Shown: positions 11,501 through 22,034, counted from the stretch's first letter. The stretch is DNA of 64,000 nt from Forficula auricularia (GCA_024734495.1 JALMQS010000089.1:3607445-3671444), one strand, 5' to 3'. Numbers and translations are program-made. The notes: generated by a model not told the origin, from the letters alone.

Positions 11501-11615
11501 TGAATAAAAAGAAATAAATAAAACCTGCACGTCTCTTATTCGCTTTTCATTACTAAATTAATAAACCTTTATAATCAAATAGGTTTTTAATAAAACCTAA
11601 CTAGAACAGAGTGAA

Positions 11616-11859
11616 AGTTTTTTGCCGAGAGTAGCAGAATTTTTATATATTGAAGGAGCCAATAAAAAGAATGTGTCTTCTGCTGGAATTATAAATTTTA
11701 TTTATTTATAACTTGAGACTATAGTACTCGAAGGGCTTTGCCCTCTTCATCCAGTCTATTACTAGTATGAAGAGGGCAAAGCCCTCGAGACTTTCTGGTC
11801 TCGTTATAAATAAATAAGAGCCCTCAATTCAGAAAAATTTTACTCTTATTGTCTCCTTC
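11616..11859. mobile_element. Hammerhead foldback (family 1), absent from the sister copy
   Basis: Runs from TTTTTTGCCGAGAGTAGCAG to the closing GTCTCCTTC. The sister block at about 16646 reads ACAGAGTGGTCTAAAC straight through, so this is a filled site against an empty site. AGTGA on both sides is a possible short duplication. It contains GAGGGCAAAGCCCTC in both orientations, but both ribozyme cores are damaged (a CTGGATGA core with GAGTAC on the minus strand). Confidence 0.75.
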
Positions 11860-11865
11860 AGTGAT

Positions 11866-12620
11866 AGTCTAAGCTTTGTTTTTAAACGTCCTTCTAGATT
11901 ACAGCACAGGTACCACTTTTGACTCGAACCTTTATCTCTATTTTGCTGGATTTCTCATAAAAAAGACAAAATTAGGATGGTTCACTATGTCTATCAACGC
12001 CTCAATTTCAAAACCCTCTTAACAAAGCTTCCATTAAAACTTTAAATATTCTATTGATGATGGTAATATAAAAAATATCTACAACTGCAACGAGCACTGA
12101 TAAAAAGGGAATAAAGATTGAATATTGTTTCATGCTTCCTTCATTGACCCTTTATAAGGAAAATCCCGTAAAACGTCGGTTCAAAAGTGTAAAATAGAAA
12201 AAGTTTTCGTTAAATCTGCTTTCTATAAATCTTTGGACTGCCTGCCATTCAATCATCGAATTTTATATCTATCAGGCGTCTCCGAGAAAAAAGATCTTAA
12301 ATGGCTACTTTGCCAAGAGCCAAAGCAATGTCAAAACTAGTAGCAGTTGGTTTGTCTGTTTGAATGCAAGTCGACTTGAGTTGAAATCTTGTCTAATTTA
12401 ATTAAGATATTAGTTGCTTATGCATAATTATTAACTTGTTATTTTCCACAGTTCGAAATTTTTAAAATACTGTTTGATGCTAAAACTATACTATACATAT
12501 GCACCGGCCAAGCTCCAGTTCCTAAAAAGTTATAAGGGTGGTTTTGCTCAAAGTCTGTAGACCCCCTTCGGAACACCATCTGCTTTTGCAATTAATTAAA
12601 AACCTTAATTATAAAACTAT
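11866..12620. other. NDUFS7 intron 2, no gene seen
   Basis: Unique-looking intron sequence shared with 16650-17385 in copy B. No exon is recognised. Confidence 0.4.
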
Positions 12621-12624
12621 TTAA

Positions 12625-12990
12625 GGTAGTTGTTCCGCGACAATACTAGCAAAAAGTTAATGCTAGAGTATATAGAACAGACAATAAGAGATTCATAATT
12701 CATAAGCCCAGAACTTTTTGCTGTTTATGTACCGATTCTAGCCAATCCCGTGCCCGTGCTGGATTGTGAGAGATTCAATATTTTTATATTAAAATGACAG
12801 ATAAAATACATTTTAAAAGTTAAAATTTTTTATAAAAATCGTTTTGTTATTTTTTAACAAATGTAATCAACGCCTACGTTAGACCTTATGAAAATTATAA
12901 TTTTGAAAAATCTAGCGCATGCGCGCTTTATACATCGTTTTGCTGATTAAATAAATGCGCTGTTGCCAAATTGTTTTTAGTGTAAATTAT
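12625..12990. mobile_element. TTAA-flanked MITE D, 3'-truncated
   Basis: Begins GGTAGTTGTTCCGCGACAAT right after TTAA (12621-12624) and matches the first half of the elements at 23388-24118 and 38102-38807. Confidence 0.7.
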
Positions 12991-13650
12991 TACTTTATCC
13001 AATGCAAAGCATGGGTAAAGTATTGTAATCGCTCTCGGGGCAAGCGTGGCTTCAAAGGGTCCTCAGGTAAAGACTACGGAACCCATGGACTCAATTAAAG
13101 TCACAAATTGTAGTATTCAATTAGGTTGAATTTTAGCACGTGACGGTTTTGCCAAAAATTACAAGGGGTCTCGTCGAGAGGCCAAAAAGTGCGATTTTTT
13201 CATTTAGTGCGTGCGGATGTATGTATGGATGGATGTATGTTATCGTTTTTTTGGCCCACGATTTTTTCCACACCGTTGCACCGATTGAAATGAAATTGAA
13301 AACCTACCATTAGTTTAACAAAATGAAGCGCTGATTAGTTTTTGGTACATATCGGCCCACAAACATTAGTACTTTATTTCAGTACTTTTTTAGTTTTTTC
13401 TAAATATCTTGAAAATGACTTAACCAATTTTGATGAAATTTAATATCCTAATTAAGTACCTTGGGGACCACAAAAAAGGTTAAATAAAGTTTTTAGTAAA
13501 ATTATATTTTAAAGTACTTTACTCTAGAGTAAGATGGTACTTTTTTTAATTTTTTAAATTCTTTAAAATTTATTCATTTGAAAGTTTTAATATAGCTCAT
13601 TTAGCCTTGCTTAAGTAAGAATGGATAGGCTTCTCTCTGTGAAATGCTAA
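12991..13650. repeat. Repeat remnant with minisatellite-like text
   Basis: Contains GCATGGGTAAAGTATTGTAA and a stretch about bases CACCGTTGCACCGATT, similar in style to 25490-25760. It is probably part of a dispersed repeat; no frame is coding. Confidence 0.4.
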
Positions 13651-13714
13651 AAATTTGGGAGTAATTTTTATGAGTAACCATAGCAACTGCGTTGTTTTCT
13701 TATCCGTTACCTTT

Positions 13715-14880
13715 GCTGAAGACAGAGAAATCGATTTTAAACCAAAAATAGCGATTGATTCTCATCTAGTACTTGAGAAATAATCATTCTATATTGGATT
13801 TTTGACGTTTCGGTTTTTATTAGTAACCATTGCTGAAGACATAGAGAAATCGACTTTAAACCAAAAATAGCGATTGATTCTCATCTAGTACTTGAGGAAT
13901 AATCATTCTATATTGGATTTTTGACGTTTCGGTTTTTATTAGTAACCATTGCTGAAGACATAGAGAAATCGACTTTAAACCAAAAATAGCGATTGATTCT
14001 CATCTAGTACTTGAGGAATAATCATTCTATATTGGATTTTTGACGTTTCGGTTTTTATTAGTAACCATTGCTGAAGACATAGAGAAATCGACTTTAAACC
14101 AAAAATAGCGATTGATTCTCATCTAGTACTTGAGGAATAATCATTCTATATTGGATTTTTGACATTTCGGTTTTTATTGGTAACCATTGCTGAAGACATG
14201 GAGGAATCGACTTAAAATAAAAAATAGACATCGATTCTCATCTAATACTTGAGGAATAACAATTCTACATTAGGTTTTTGACGTTTCGATTATTATTGGT
14301 AACCATTGCTGAAGACATGGAGGAATCGACATAAAATCAAAAATAACGATCGATTCTTATCTAATACTAGAGGAATAACCTTATTGCATTCCATTTTTGA
14401 TGTTTTGACCATTAATGGCAACCTCTATTGAAAACGTGGAAGAATCGACTTAAAATCAAAAAGACTAAATTCTTTTTTGGTAAACAACTCAAGTTTGAGT
14501 TGTTTGCCATAAAAAATTTAGTCTTTTTGATTTTAAATCGATTCTTCCACGTTTTCAATAGAGTTGCCATTAATGGTCAAAACATCAAAAATTGAATGCA
14601 ATAAGGTTATTCCTCTAGTATTAGATGAGAATCGATCGTTATTTTTGATTTTAAGTCGATTCCTCCATGTCTTCAGCAATGGTTACCAATAATAATCGAA
14701 ACGTCAAAAACCTAATGTAGAATTGTTATTCCTCAAGTATTAGATGAGAATCGATGGCTATTTTTGATTTTAAGTCGATTCCTCTATGTCTTCAGCAATG
14801 GTTACAATAATAACCGAAATGTCAAAAATCCAATGTGGAATGGTTATTCCTCGACTCTTAAATGAGAATTATTTTTGAAT
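13715..14880. repeat. 119-bp tandem repeat arranged as a giant inverted repeat
   Basis: GCTGAAGACA recurs at 13715, 13832, 13951, 14070, 14189 and 14308, giving an exact 119-bp period for the later units. The array then inverts around AACTCAAGTTTGAGTT at about 14490 and runs back to about 14880 as three units in opposite orientation. On the minus strand each unit contains GAAACGTC. A two-unit relative is at 55650-55870. The assembly gap follows 100 bp later. Confidence 0.9.
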
Positions 14881-14976
14881 TAATGTCAATATGATCTACA
14901 AATTGCAAGTGATATCTGATTAATAATAAAGGAACAAACATATTAATATTTCAAATGAATTTGGATAAAGTTTAGC

Positions 14977-15076
14977 NNNNNNNNNNNNNNNNNNNNNNNN
15001 NNNNNNNNNNNNNNNNNNNNNNNNNNNNNNNNNNNNNNNNNNNNNNNNNNNNNNNNNNNNNNNNNNNNNNNNNNNN
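14977..15076. other. Assembly gap (100 N)
   Basis: Exactly 100 N bases, a conventional gap of unknown length, lying between the inverted array and the duplicated block B. Confidence 0.99.
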
Positions 15077-15078
15077 AT

Positions 15079-15264
15079 ATCATCAGTGCAAAGATAAATA
15101 CAAAACCAACCGGCCCCGGGCTGGTTAGTAAACCAACTTCAGCACAATGGCCACCCCCAGGACCGCCCAAACAGACAGTAAAAAAAATAGTAAACACAGC
15201 CATGCAAAATGAGATCAAACGCTTCATCGAAAAACAACGGCTCCGAAAGAGTTCGTCGTCATAG
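15079..15264 (+). CDS. Open C-terminal fragment of unknown origin next to the gap
   Basis: From the gap edge one frame stays open for 61 codons to TAG: a Pro/Gly/Lys-rich part (SAQWPPPGPPKQTVKK) then a charged helix-like part (NEIKRFIEKQRLRKSSSS). Base composition is far less A/T-rich than the surroundings, which suggests real coding sequence, perhaps the end of a retroelement ORF or of a gene misplaced by the assembly. I do not recognise the family. Block B starts 16 bp after the stop. Confidence 0.4.
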   Translation: MISAKINTKPTGPGLVSKPTSAQWPPPGPPKQTVKKIVNTAMQNEIKRFIEKQRLRKSSSS

Positions 15265-15344
15265 AAATGAGCGATGATCTTGGTTAAATTTTAATACTCC
15301 TAAACAATTATAAAGATATGCTTATATTTATGTCAATTTTTTAG

Positions 15345-15439
15345 TAAAAAAGAAACCATATTCTCCTTTTCAAAATACGGGCAACCTTGGTGAATTTGTG
15401 GTGGCTCGATTGGATGATTTGCTTAACTGGGGCAGAAAG
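15345..15439 (+). CDS. NDUFS7: NDUFS7 exon 2, copy B
   Basis: The same 95 bp as 9639-9733, with the same acceptor and donor. Because the exon enters in phase 1 and leaves in phase 0, joining copy A to copy B would put TAA first in frame, so the two cannot be spliced together productively. They may be alternatives or an assembly artefact. Confidence 0.7.
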
Positions 15440-15686
15440 GTACAATTTTAAGCTTGAATTACATTTAGCAACTCAGTCAACTTGCATCCAAATAGACATC
15501 TTCAAGATTTCTATGAAAACTTAAGATGAAGAGACAATTAGAGGCGTTCAGAAGCATTTTCGCTGATAAACCTTTATTTATTTTAGAAATTCTTTATAGG
15601 TGTAGTTGTATTAATTTAGTAAAGGTTTAAATAAGAAATAGTGAAGTTAATTTTCTCATTAATATATCAAAGAATAATTAACACAT

Positions 15687-15946
15687 AGAGGCGACTGTGG
15701 GTCAGTGGCTAGAGTGTTGGGTCGCTGAATCGGAGATCGCTGGTTCAAGACCGAGTCTCGGCAGATAGATATTTGCAGTCGCCTCTTGGAAAGTAATGGC
15801 AACCTACCAAGATTATAATTGCCAAGTGACCTCTCCAAATTAGCCGTTCGGAACCGACGTTAAAAAGTAGGTCCCGTATATCTGTGTAAAACAACTAAAC
15901 ACACTCAGCACAGGTAAATGTGGAGAGGCACTCGAAGAAGAAGAAG
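15687..15946 (+). mobile_element. SINE-1, second copy (in duplicated block)
   Basis: The same element, insertion site and AATTAACACAT flanks as the copy at 9981. It was therefore duplicated with the block rather than inserted independently. It differs by small deletions. Confidence 0.8.
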
Positions 15947-16490
15947 AATTAACACATTAACGAGAATTATTTTTGATCGCCTTTTTTAAACAAGATATAT
16001 ATCGCGAGACTACTGCTGGTTGAAGCTATTGGAGTCTGCTGACTCTTAAGTCTGAACCAAGAGAGAATGAAAAAGATGTGATCCATTTGGCTATAATCCA
16101 GCATCATTTCGCGATTGGCCCGCATGACACTTTTAATATCAAACACTGATATGGATCACCAAATGAATTTGAAATCTGAGATGTTATATATTCAATCTCC
16201 CAGTCCAGAGCGCCCGATCTGTTAACACGTGTGTTAGGTGTTTGCCATTAATCCACGTGTTAACAGATCGGGCACTCTGGACTGGGAGATTGAATATATA
16301 ACATCTCGGATTTCAAATTCAGGGTTAGGCCAGCGGTTGGCGTACAAGTCTGCTAATCAAGTGGACCCAGCTTCGAATCCGACTCGAGGCAACCGGTTAA
16401 AAATGTGATCCCTACATAGATACATAATTAAATAAAAGTATCACAAATAGACTGAGGGCTAGAAAGACCGAAAAGCCAAAAAAAAGTCAT

Positions 16491-16544
16491 TGTTTAGCTC
16501 TGAAGATGGCTATAACCAATAGCCGAAACGTTAGCGGGAGTTCA
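16491..16544 (+). ncRNA. Hammerhead ribozyme motif (ACGU), block B copy
   Basis: CTGAAGA at 16500-16506, the same GGCTA/TAGCC helix II, GAA at 16525-16527, then ACGT, U and AGC. It is identical in core to 11447-11500. Confidence 0.55.
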
Positions 16545-17391
16545 TAAATAAAAAGAAATAAATAAAACCTGCACGTCTCTTATTTAAACATTACTAAATT
16601 AATAAACCTTTATAATCAAATAGGTTTTTAATAAAACTAACTAGACAGAGTGGTCTAAACTTTGTTTTTAAACGTCCTTCTAGATTACAGCACAGGTACC
16701 ACTTTTGACTCGAACCTTTATCTCTATTTTGCTGGATTTCTCATAAAAAAACCAAAAGCGCCATGGTTCACTATATTTATCAACGCCTCAATTTCAAAAC
16801 CCTCTTAACAAAGCTTCCATTAAAACTTTAAATATTCTATTGATGATGGTAATATAAAAAATATCTACAACTGCAACGAGCACTGATAAAGGAATAAGAT
16901 TGAATATTGTTTCATGCTTCCTTCATTGACCCTTTGTAAGGAAGATCCCGTAAAACGTCGGTTCAAAAGTATAAAATGAAAAGTTTTCATTAAATCTTCT
17001 TTCTATAAATCTTTGGACTGCCTGCCATTCAATCATCAATTTTATATCTATCAGGCGTCTCCGAGAAAAAAGATCTTAAATGAAAACTTTACCAAGAATA
17101 AGCAATGTCAAAACTAGTAGCAGTTGGTTTGTCTATTTGAATGCAAGTCGACTTGAGTAAAATCTTGTCTAATTTAATTAAGATATTAGTACTTATCATA
17201 ATTATTAACTTATTATTTTCCACAGTTCGAAATTTTAAAATAATTTTAATTCTAAAACTATACTATACATATACACCGGCCAAGCACCAGTTCCTAAAAA
17301 GTTATAAGGGTGGTTTGCTCAAAGTCTGGTGACCCCCTTCAGACACCATCTGCTTTTGCAATTAATTAAAACCTTAATTAGAACTATTTAA

Positions 17392-17767
17392 GGTAGTTGT
17401 TTCGCGACAATACTAGCAAAAAGTTAATGCTAGAGTATATAGAACAGACAATAAGAATTCATAATTCATAAGCCCAAAACTTTTTGCTGTTTATGTACCG
17501 ATTCTAGCCAATCCCGTGCTCGTTTGACAAATCTGGCACCATTGTAAGAGATTCAATATTTTTTATTAAATATGTATGTAAATTTTCCGATATCCCTTAT
17601 AGTGCAATGTATAAGAGTCTGGAAAACTATTTTTGAAATTTAATATCTCCGAAACTATATTGTTCATAAATTTCGTTTTGCCACCAATCGATGCAGAAGT
17701 ATTTAAATAAAAATCTGTCTAAATTTCAAAAAAATCATAACAAAACCCATTTGGCGGAACAACTACC
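17392..17767. mobile_element. TTAA-flanked MITE D, internally deleted
   Basis: GGTAGTTGTTTCGCGACAAT to GCGGAACAACTACC, flanked by TTAA at 17388-17391 and 17768-17771. It lacks about 350 bp of the full-length relatives. Confidence 0.75.
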
Positions 17768-17771
17768 TTAA

Positions 17772-18480
17772 ATTCATTACGTCTTACCCAGAAATATATA
17801 AATTCAGATATTATTATTACTTAATATCTGACAAAAATCACCTGCATTTGATTCGCGATTGAATCAAATATAGGAAACTCATGATATTAAAATCTCACTC
17901 CTTGTTCTGTTGCATGAAACAGCATCCCATTAGAATTGATTGGCATATAGAAAGTTGCAATCTTCTAGCTTTGCTAAAAACCCAATAGCATTTAGGATTG
18001 CCACTATAAACAGAAGCTGGCTAATAATAATAATAATAATCTATCATCTCTGCTGTTTGTAGCCGATGTATAGTAAACAAACCGCCTTCAATAGGAGAGA
18101 AAAAAAAATATAGAGATATATTTACATTCAGAAGCACATCTCATGACTTCTTTTCCTTCTTATTAATCCAGGGTCCTTACTATTAAGGTCCATTAATCGT
18201 CCTCCTTTAGGGAGGACAGTCCTTTTGTAAGCTCTGTCCTCCCCCGAAAAGTTTCCTCTTTTTCAATATTTTAAGACTAATCTGTAAATCTCTGTATTCG
18301 ATCGAGATTATATAGTAGATATTATAGATAAATTCAATATGAAGACATTCCTTGTTCAAAATTTCCAATATATTGTTAAGAGATGATACATTGACAAAAA
18401 ATATTCATTTAAATAAAAATTAATAGCCATTTATGTTGATTAATGTCCATTATAATTAGTAGATTAAAAATTCAGTTTAT
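17772..18480. other. NDUFS7 intron 2, no gene seen
   Basis: Mixed intron sequence with a small inverted pair around 18205-18245 (GGAGGACAG). Nothing coding. Confidence 0.4.
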
Positions 18481-18486
18481 TGGACA

Positions 18487-18785
18487 AAGTTTTTTTTATT
18501 GAAGTTCTTCAATTTTTGTACAACGTTTCGTCTCTCTCGAGACTTTTTCAAGTACTCAATCATCATCTATGACCTGTCAAATACATCTATACTTATATTG
18601 TTTTATGGTATCAATCTAGAAAGAAAAAATTCTACTATGTCTCAGTTATTTTTATCTTTATTTCAACCAATGTTGTTCTAACCAATTGAGTACTTGAAAA
18701 AGTCTCGAGAGAGACGAAACGTTGTACAAAAATTGAAGAAGAACTTCAATAAATTTGTCCAATAAACTGAATTTTTAATCTATTA
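18487..18785. mobile_element. Foldback with ACGU hammerhead-like arms, variant core
   Basis: The arms TTGAAGTTCTTCAATTTTTG and complement enclose the two ribozyme-like motifs. The outer ends ATTAAAAATTCAGTTTATTG and complement pair across about 300 bp. Confidence 0.7.
18688..18732 (+). ncRNA. Hammerhead-like motif with UUGAAAA core
   Basis: Stem I is a perfect GTAC (18690-18693) with GTAC (18724-18727), helix II is GTCTC/GAGAC with a GAGA loop, GAA is at 18716-18718, ACGT at 18719-18722 and U17 at 18723. The core is TTGAAAA, so C3 and G8 of the consensus are changed. A mirror copy is on the minus strand at about 18520-18556. Confidence 0.4.
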
Positions 18786-19010
18786 ATAGCCATCTCAACA
18801 TATTAATTACAATATAAAATGCTACAAATGTTTTTACTATGCATTTATCATATTATAGTGTATTATTGTTGCAATGAATAAAATGTTTCTTTTCTTTACG
18901 TTATTTTTTTCTTCAATTAATTTGTGTCCTCCTTTTCATTGTAAAAAAGTTTGTCACCTTATTACTATCCAAAAGAAATGGAAAATAAATATGAATTTTT
19001 TTGTTTTCAG

Positions 19011-19202
19011 AATTCGCTTTGGCCCTTGACTTTCGGTCTAGCATGTTGCGCCGTTGAAATGATGCACATCGCTGCTCCCCGATACGATATGGATCGTTAC
19101 GGTGTTGTTTTCCGAGCTTCGCCACGACAAGCTGATGTGATCATTGTGGCAGGGACATTGACAAATAAAATGGCTCCTGCTTTGAGAAAGATTTATGACC
19201 AG
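19011..19202 (+). CDS. NDUFS7: NDUFS7 exon 3
   Basis: Sixty-four codons from [19 protein letters not shown] to [10 protein letters not shown]. The adjacent cysteines in LACCAVEMM are two of the four ligands of cluster N2. The acceptor is TTGTTTTCAG and the donor GTAATA; both edges are phase 0. Confidence 0.97.
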
Positions 19203-19235
19203 GTAATAAAAACTATAATATCTAATAATATTTTT

Positions 19236-19285
19236 GTGAACTCCTGAAGATGGGCTTATACCCCAAAATATACATAGAGTCGTGC
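19236..19285 (+). ncRNA. Hammerhead-like remnant
   Basis: CTGAAGA at 19244-19250, GGG/CCC helix II, then CAAAATATACATAGAG in place of GAAATATATATCGAG. It is a decayed relative of the 48.2 kb motif. Confidence 0.35.
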
Positions 19286-19559
19286 TAAACAAGCATCTGA
19301 TCTTTTATTTATGTGAAACCTACCTAGTATTTTATATTTAAAATTTTAAAAGGTTTCTAAAAAAAATTTCAAAAATTTCCTTTACTTTATTTAATATGTT
19401 TCACCAAGAACCTACACTATTCTCCCTCAACAAAATAGATATATCTATATAACTAAATTGTTCTCGTCTTAATCATATAAAGTAAAGATGAGTGAGAATT
19501 TGGACTTTTTTTTATTAAAAAAATAAAACATTGTTTCTAAAAATATCTCTAGGAAATTG

Positions 19560-20555
19560 TTTTCTATGAATCCGAATTGTTATGGATAATTTTTATCATA
19601 TGTTAGAAGGATTGTATTCATGCCCTTGGGAATTGAACCCAAGTGTCAAAAAACAATCCTGCTGTCCTTTGACAATCTCGTGATTTTAAGAAAGTCCAAT
19701 TTACTTCTCTCTACAGAGAGAACTTTTATATTCTTAGAAAATCATAAGATGGTGTCATCTATTAAATCCCATGGAATGGAATATTTTTAATTATATGTCA
19801 GAATGGTTATTAAAAAATAAAACATTGTTTCTAAAAATATCTAGGAGATTGTCTTCTATGAATCCGAATTGTTATGGATAATTTTTATCATATGTCAGAA
19901 AGGATTGTATTCATTCCCTTGGGAATTGAACCCAGGTGTCAAAAACCAATCCTGCTGTCCTTTGACAATCTCGTGATTCTAAGAATGTCCAATCTACTTC
20001 TATCTACAAAGAGAACTTCTATATTCTTAGAAAATCATAAGATGGTGTCATCTATTAAATCCGATGGGATGGAATGGAATATTTTTAATTATATGTCAGA
20101 AGGGTTGTTTTTTACCCCCTCGGGAATCCAACCCGAGTGCCAGTAACAGCAATCCGGGCCATCTGGCTCACACTGCGATATGTAAACGCGTTAAATATTT
20201 TACTCAAAGATTGTTATCTTAATTTGTAAAATTTCGCGATCTAGTGATTCTAAATTTAAACATATAGCCATGCCATATAATTTAAAATTTAAATAAAGAT
20301 CGTTGAGTGTTTCGAATTTTGAAGAGATTCAAAATTCGAAGGGCAATAAGTAAAATATTTAATGCGTTTACATATGTCCGAGAGGTTCGCACCTCGCAGG
20401 TGAGCCAGATGGCCCGTATTGTTGTTACTGGCACTCGGGTTCGATTTCCGAGAGGGGTGAAAAACCACCCTTCTGACATATAATTAAAAATATTCCATTT
20501 CATCCATCGGATTTAATAGATGACACCATCTTATGATTTTCTAAGAAAATTTGAA
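19560..20555. repeat. tRNA-like palindromic repeats
   Basis: Two direct copies (about 19560-19800 and 19845-20100) contain GGGAATTGAACCC, the complement of a B box. Then 20010-20165 is inverted at 20365-20550, where the plus strand reads GGTTCGATTTCC near 20440. The arms end in ATGGTGTCATCTATTAAATC and its complement. The heads look tRNA-derived, but no complete cloverleaf could be drawn. Confidence 0.6.
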
Positions 20556-20609
20556 TCTATTACCATCGACAAATTGAAATCTTTCATTTTCAGAATTTCT
20601 ATATTTTCA

Positions 20610-20670
20610 TTTCGAATTAACACTACGTTTCGTCTCACATTGAGGCTTCATCAGGCTTTTGGTTCAAAAT
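20610..20670 (-). ncRNA. Hammerhead ribozyme motif (ACGU, GUA site)
   Basis: On the minus strand CTGATGA is at 20654-20648, helix II CTCA/TGAG, GAA at 20631-20629, ACGT at 20628-20625 and A17 at 20624. All core positions are intact; stem I is weak. It pairs in family with the motif at 22035-22095. Confidence 0.5.
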
Positions 20671-21144
20671 GTTTATAAAGTTCTTGTTCTTGAGGAGAAA
20701 TAATCAATTAGGTTGTCCACTGATTGATGTAAATAAACATTTAGCCATATGCATATACTTATATAGTTTTTAAGGAATTTGGTGTTGGTACTTGGTGAAA
20801 CATTTTTTAAATTATTGGATAAAAATTAATTGGTAGGTTTCATGTGAGGTAGGTTTAATGTGAAACCTACCAAGTATTTTTTATCCAATAATTTTAATAT
20901 ACATATATACTAGAATTGTTAGAGACTATAGTTTCATTTGTAGAGTGACCAGCTTACTATGATAATAAAACTAATTTATATACATCCAATCGAGTGAGAA
21001 ACAACATATAAAATCTTTTTATTTAACAAGACTTATGAATTGAAGGAGACAATAAAGAGTATGTCTTCTGCTGGAATCATAAATTTTATTTATAGTCTAT
21101 AGTTTCTGCTGGAATTATAAATTTTATTTATAATTCCAGCAGAA

Positions 21145-21376
21145 AGTGGGAGATAAATTTAACCTAATTTATCGCACGGAGAATTTACCACTGCTCGAAG
21201 CCCTTAAAAAACTTAGTAAATTGGATTGTATCTAACTTTCTGAGATTTGGCACGTGATCCCGGCTTCTTTCCTTCTACTCTGTTCTTTTCACGATGGAGG
21301 GGGCCATCCCATACAGGCCTTTAGGGGATGCACCTTCTGGTGTATCTCCTTCTCCCATCAATATGATTAAAAAAAG
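21145..21376 (+). mobile_element. 5'-truncated SINE-3
   Basis: Matches 42607-42848 from GGGAGATAAATTTAACC to the tail CTCCTTCTCCCATCAATATG and A-run, lacking the tRNA-like head. It is inserted into a family-1 foldback. Confidence 0.75.
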
Positions 21377-21652
21377 AAGACACACTCTTTTATTGTCTCC
21401 TTCACTATATAAAAATTCTGCTTCCCTTGGCACAAAAACTTTCAAGACTTATGAGTGATAAAAATCAACCCTTCGAAGCTATAGTCACAAATAAATGATA
21501 AATATACATGCATAATATATAGGTTTATTTGTATCAGGCAGAGGGCAATCTCATTGATTATTTCTCTTTAAAAATCAATAACTCTCCTACTAAATATTTT
21601 CATTTTATTGTCAACTGTATACTTTACACTTACTTGTCCTATTTTTCTAACT

Positions 21653-21962
21653 CATCATCATCATTGAGTATACAGTCCTAAGACTGGTTTGATGCAACAA
21701 TCCGTCTCCACTCGACTCTGTCCCCCGCCAGCTGTTTAACCTCTCTAAATGTCTGGCATCCCATATCCCCAATTATTTGGTTGAAATATTCTAATCTGGT
21801 TCTTCCCCTTCCCCTTTTCTTTCCCACCTCCCCCTCCAAGATATCCCTAAGCAGTCCCCCATGTCTCAGTGTGTGCCCCATCATCTGACCTCTTCTCTTC
21901 TTCAGACTCTTCCACAAGGTTCTTCTTTCTCCGATTCTTCCAAGAACTTCTTCATTTGTAAT
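21653..21962 (-). mobile_element. LINE 3' fragment (endonuclease/RT type)
   Basis: The minus-strand frame reads NEEVLGRIGERRTLWKSLKKR then GQMMGHTLRHGGLLRDILEG, the C-terminal tail of a LINE ORF2, and ends in a TGATGATGATGA repeat. The 11-bp flanks TTTTTCTAACT (21642-21652, 21963-21973) show a 5'-truncated retrotransposed copy. The same family is at 36983-37774. Confidence 0.85.
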
Positions 21963-22034
21963 TTTTTCTAACTATTCGAAAAATAAATATGGGTCAAGTA
22001 ATTAAATACATTGAACAAGAACTTAAAATATTTT

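Larger units (their letters stand above)
10998..11512. mobile_element. Foldback with hammerhead motif and inserted SINE-2
   Basis: The left arm (from 11010) carries AACTCCCCCTAACC then the complement of CTGAAGATGGCTACAACC; the right arm ends with the full ribozyme-like motif and GGGAGTTCATGAATAAA. An inner inverted pair TTTCTACTCACCGGGAATTT lies at about 11130-11245. A tRNA-like SINE sits at about 11265-11450. Confidence 0.65.
9577..12990. repeat. Duplicated block, copy A
   Basis: Starting at the exon 1 donor (GTTAAATTTTAATACTCC), this block is repeated at 15281-17771 with high identity, including exon 2, a SINE, half of a large foldback and later unique-looking intron sequence. Copy A has about 650 bp (10620-11268) and a hammerhead element (about 11616-11859) that copy B lacks. 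Either a real duplication or two haplotypes joined across the gap would explain it. Confidence 0.8.
15281..17771. repeat. Duplicated block, copy B
   Basis: A near-identical partial copy of 9577-12990 that begins at the same base as the NDUFS7 intron 1 donor. It carries exon 2, SINE-1, SINE-2 and the ribozyme-like motif but lacks the right half of the family-C foldback and the hammerhead element found in copy A. Confidence 0.8.
20560..21640. mobile_element. Composite of hammerhead element, SINE fragment and other insertions
   Basis: Family-1 modules at 20695-20745 (AGGTTGTCCACTGATTG) and, inverted, at 21520-21590 frame a nest. Inside are a foldback near 20765-20900, AAGGAGACAATAAAGAG to GTCTCCTTCA (21042-21405) and a SINE tail fragment (21145-21376). 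One decayed ribozyme motif is at about 21450-21495. Confidence 0.6.

Noticed and set aside
13832..14308. Each 119-bp unit as a hammerhead ribozyme
   Set aside because: Only GAAACGTC and a short stem are present; no CUGANGA box could be placed in any unit.
13715..14340. CRISPR array
   Set aside because: The whole 119-bp unit is repeated without unique spacers and the window is clearly eukaryotic.
18951..19247. NDUFS7 exon read as a single-exon 98-residue protein starting at 18951
   Set aside because: The part before 19011 is intron with a clear TTTTCAG acceptor and the part after 19202 is past a GTAATA donor; only the middle is conserved.
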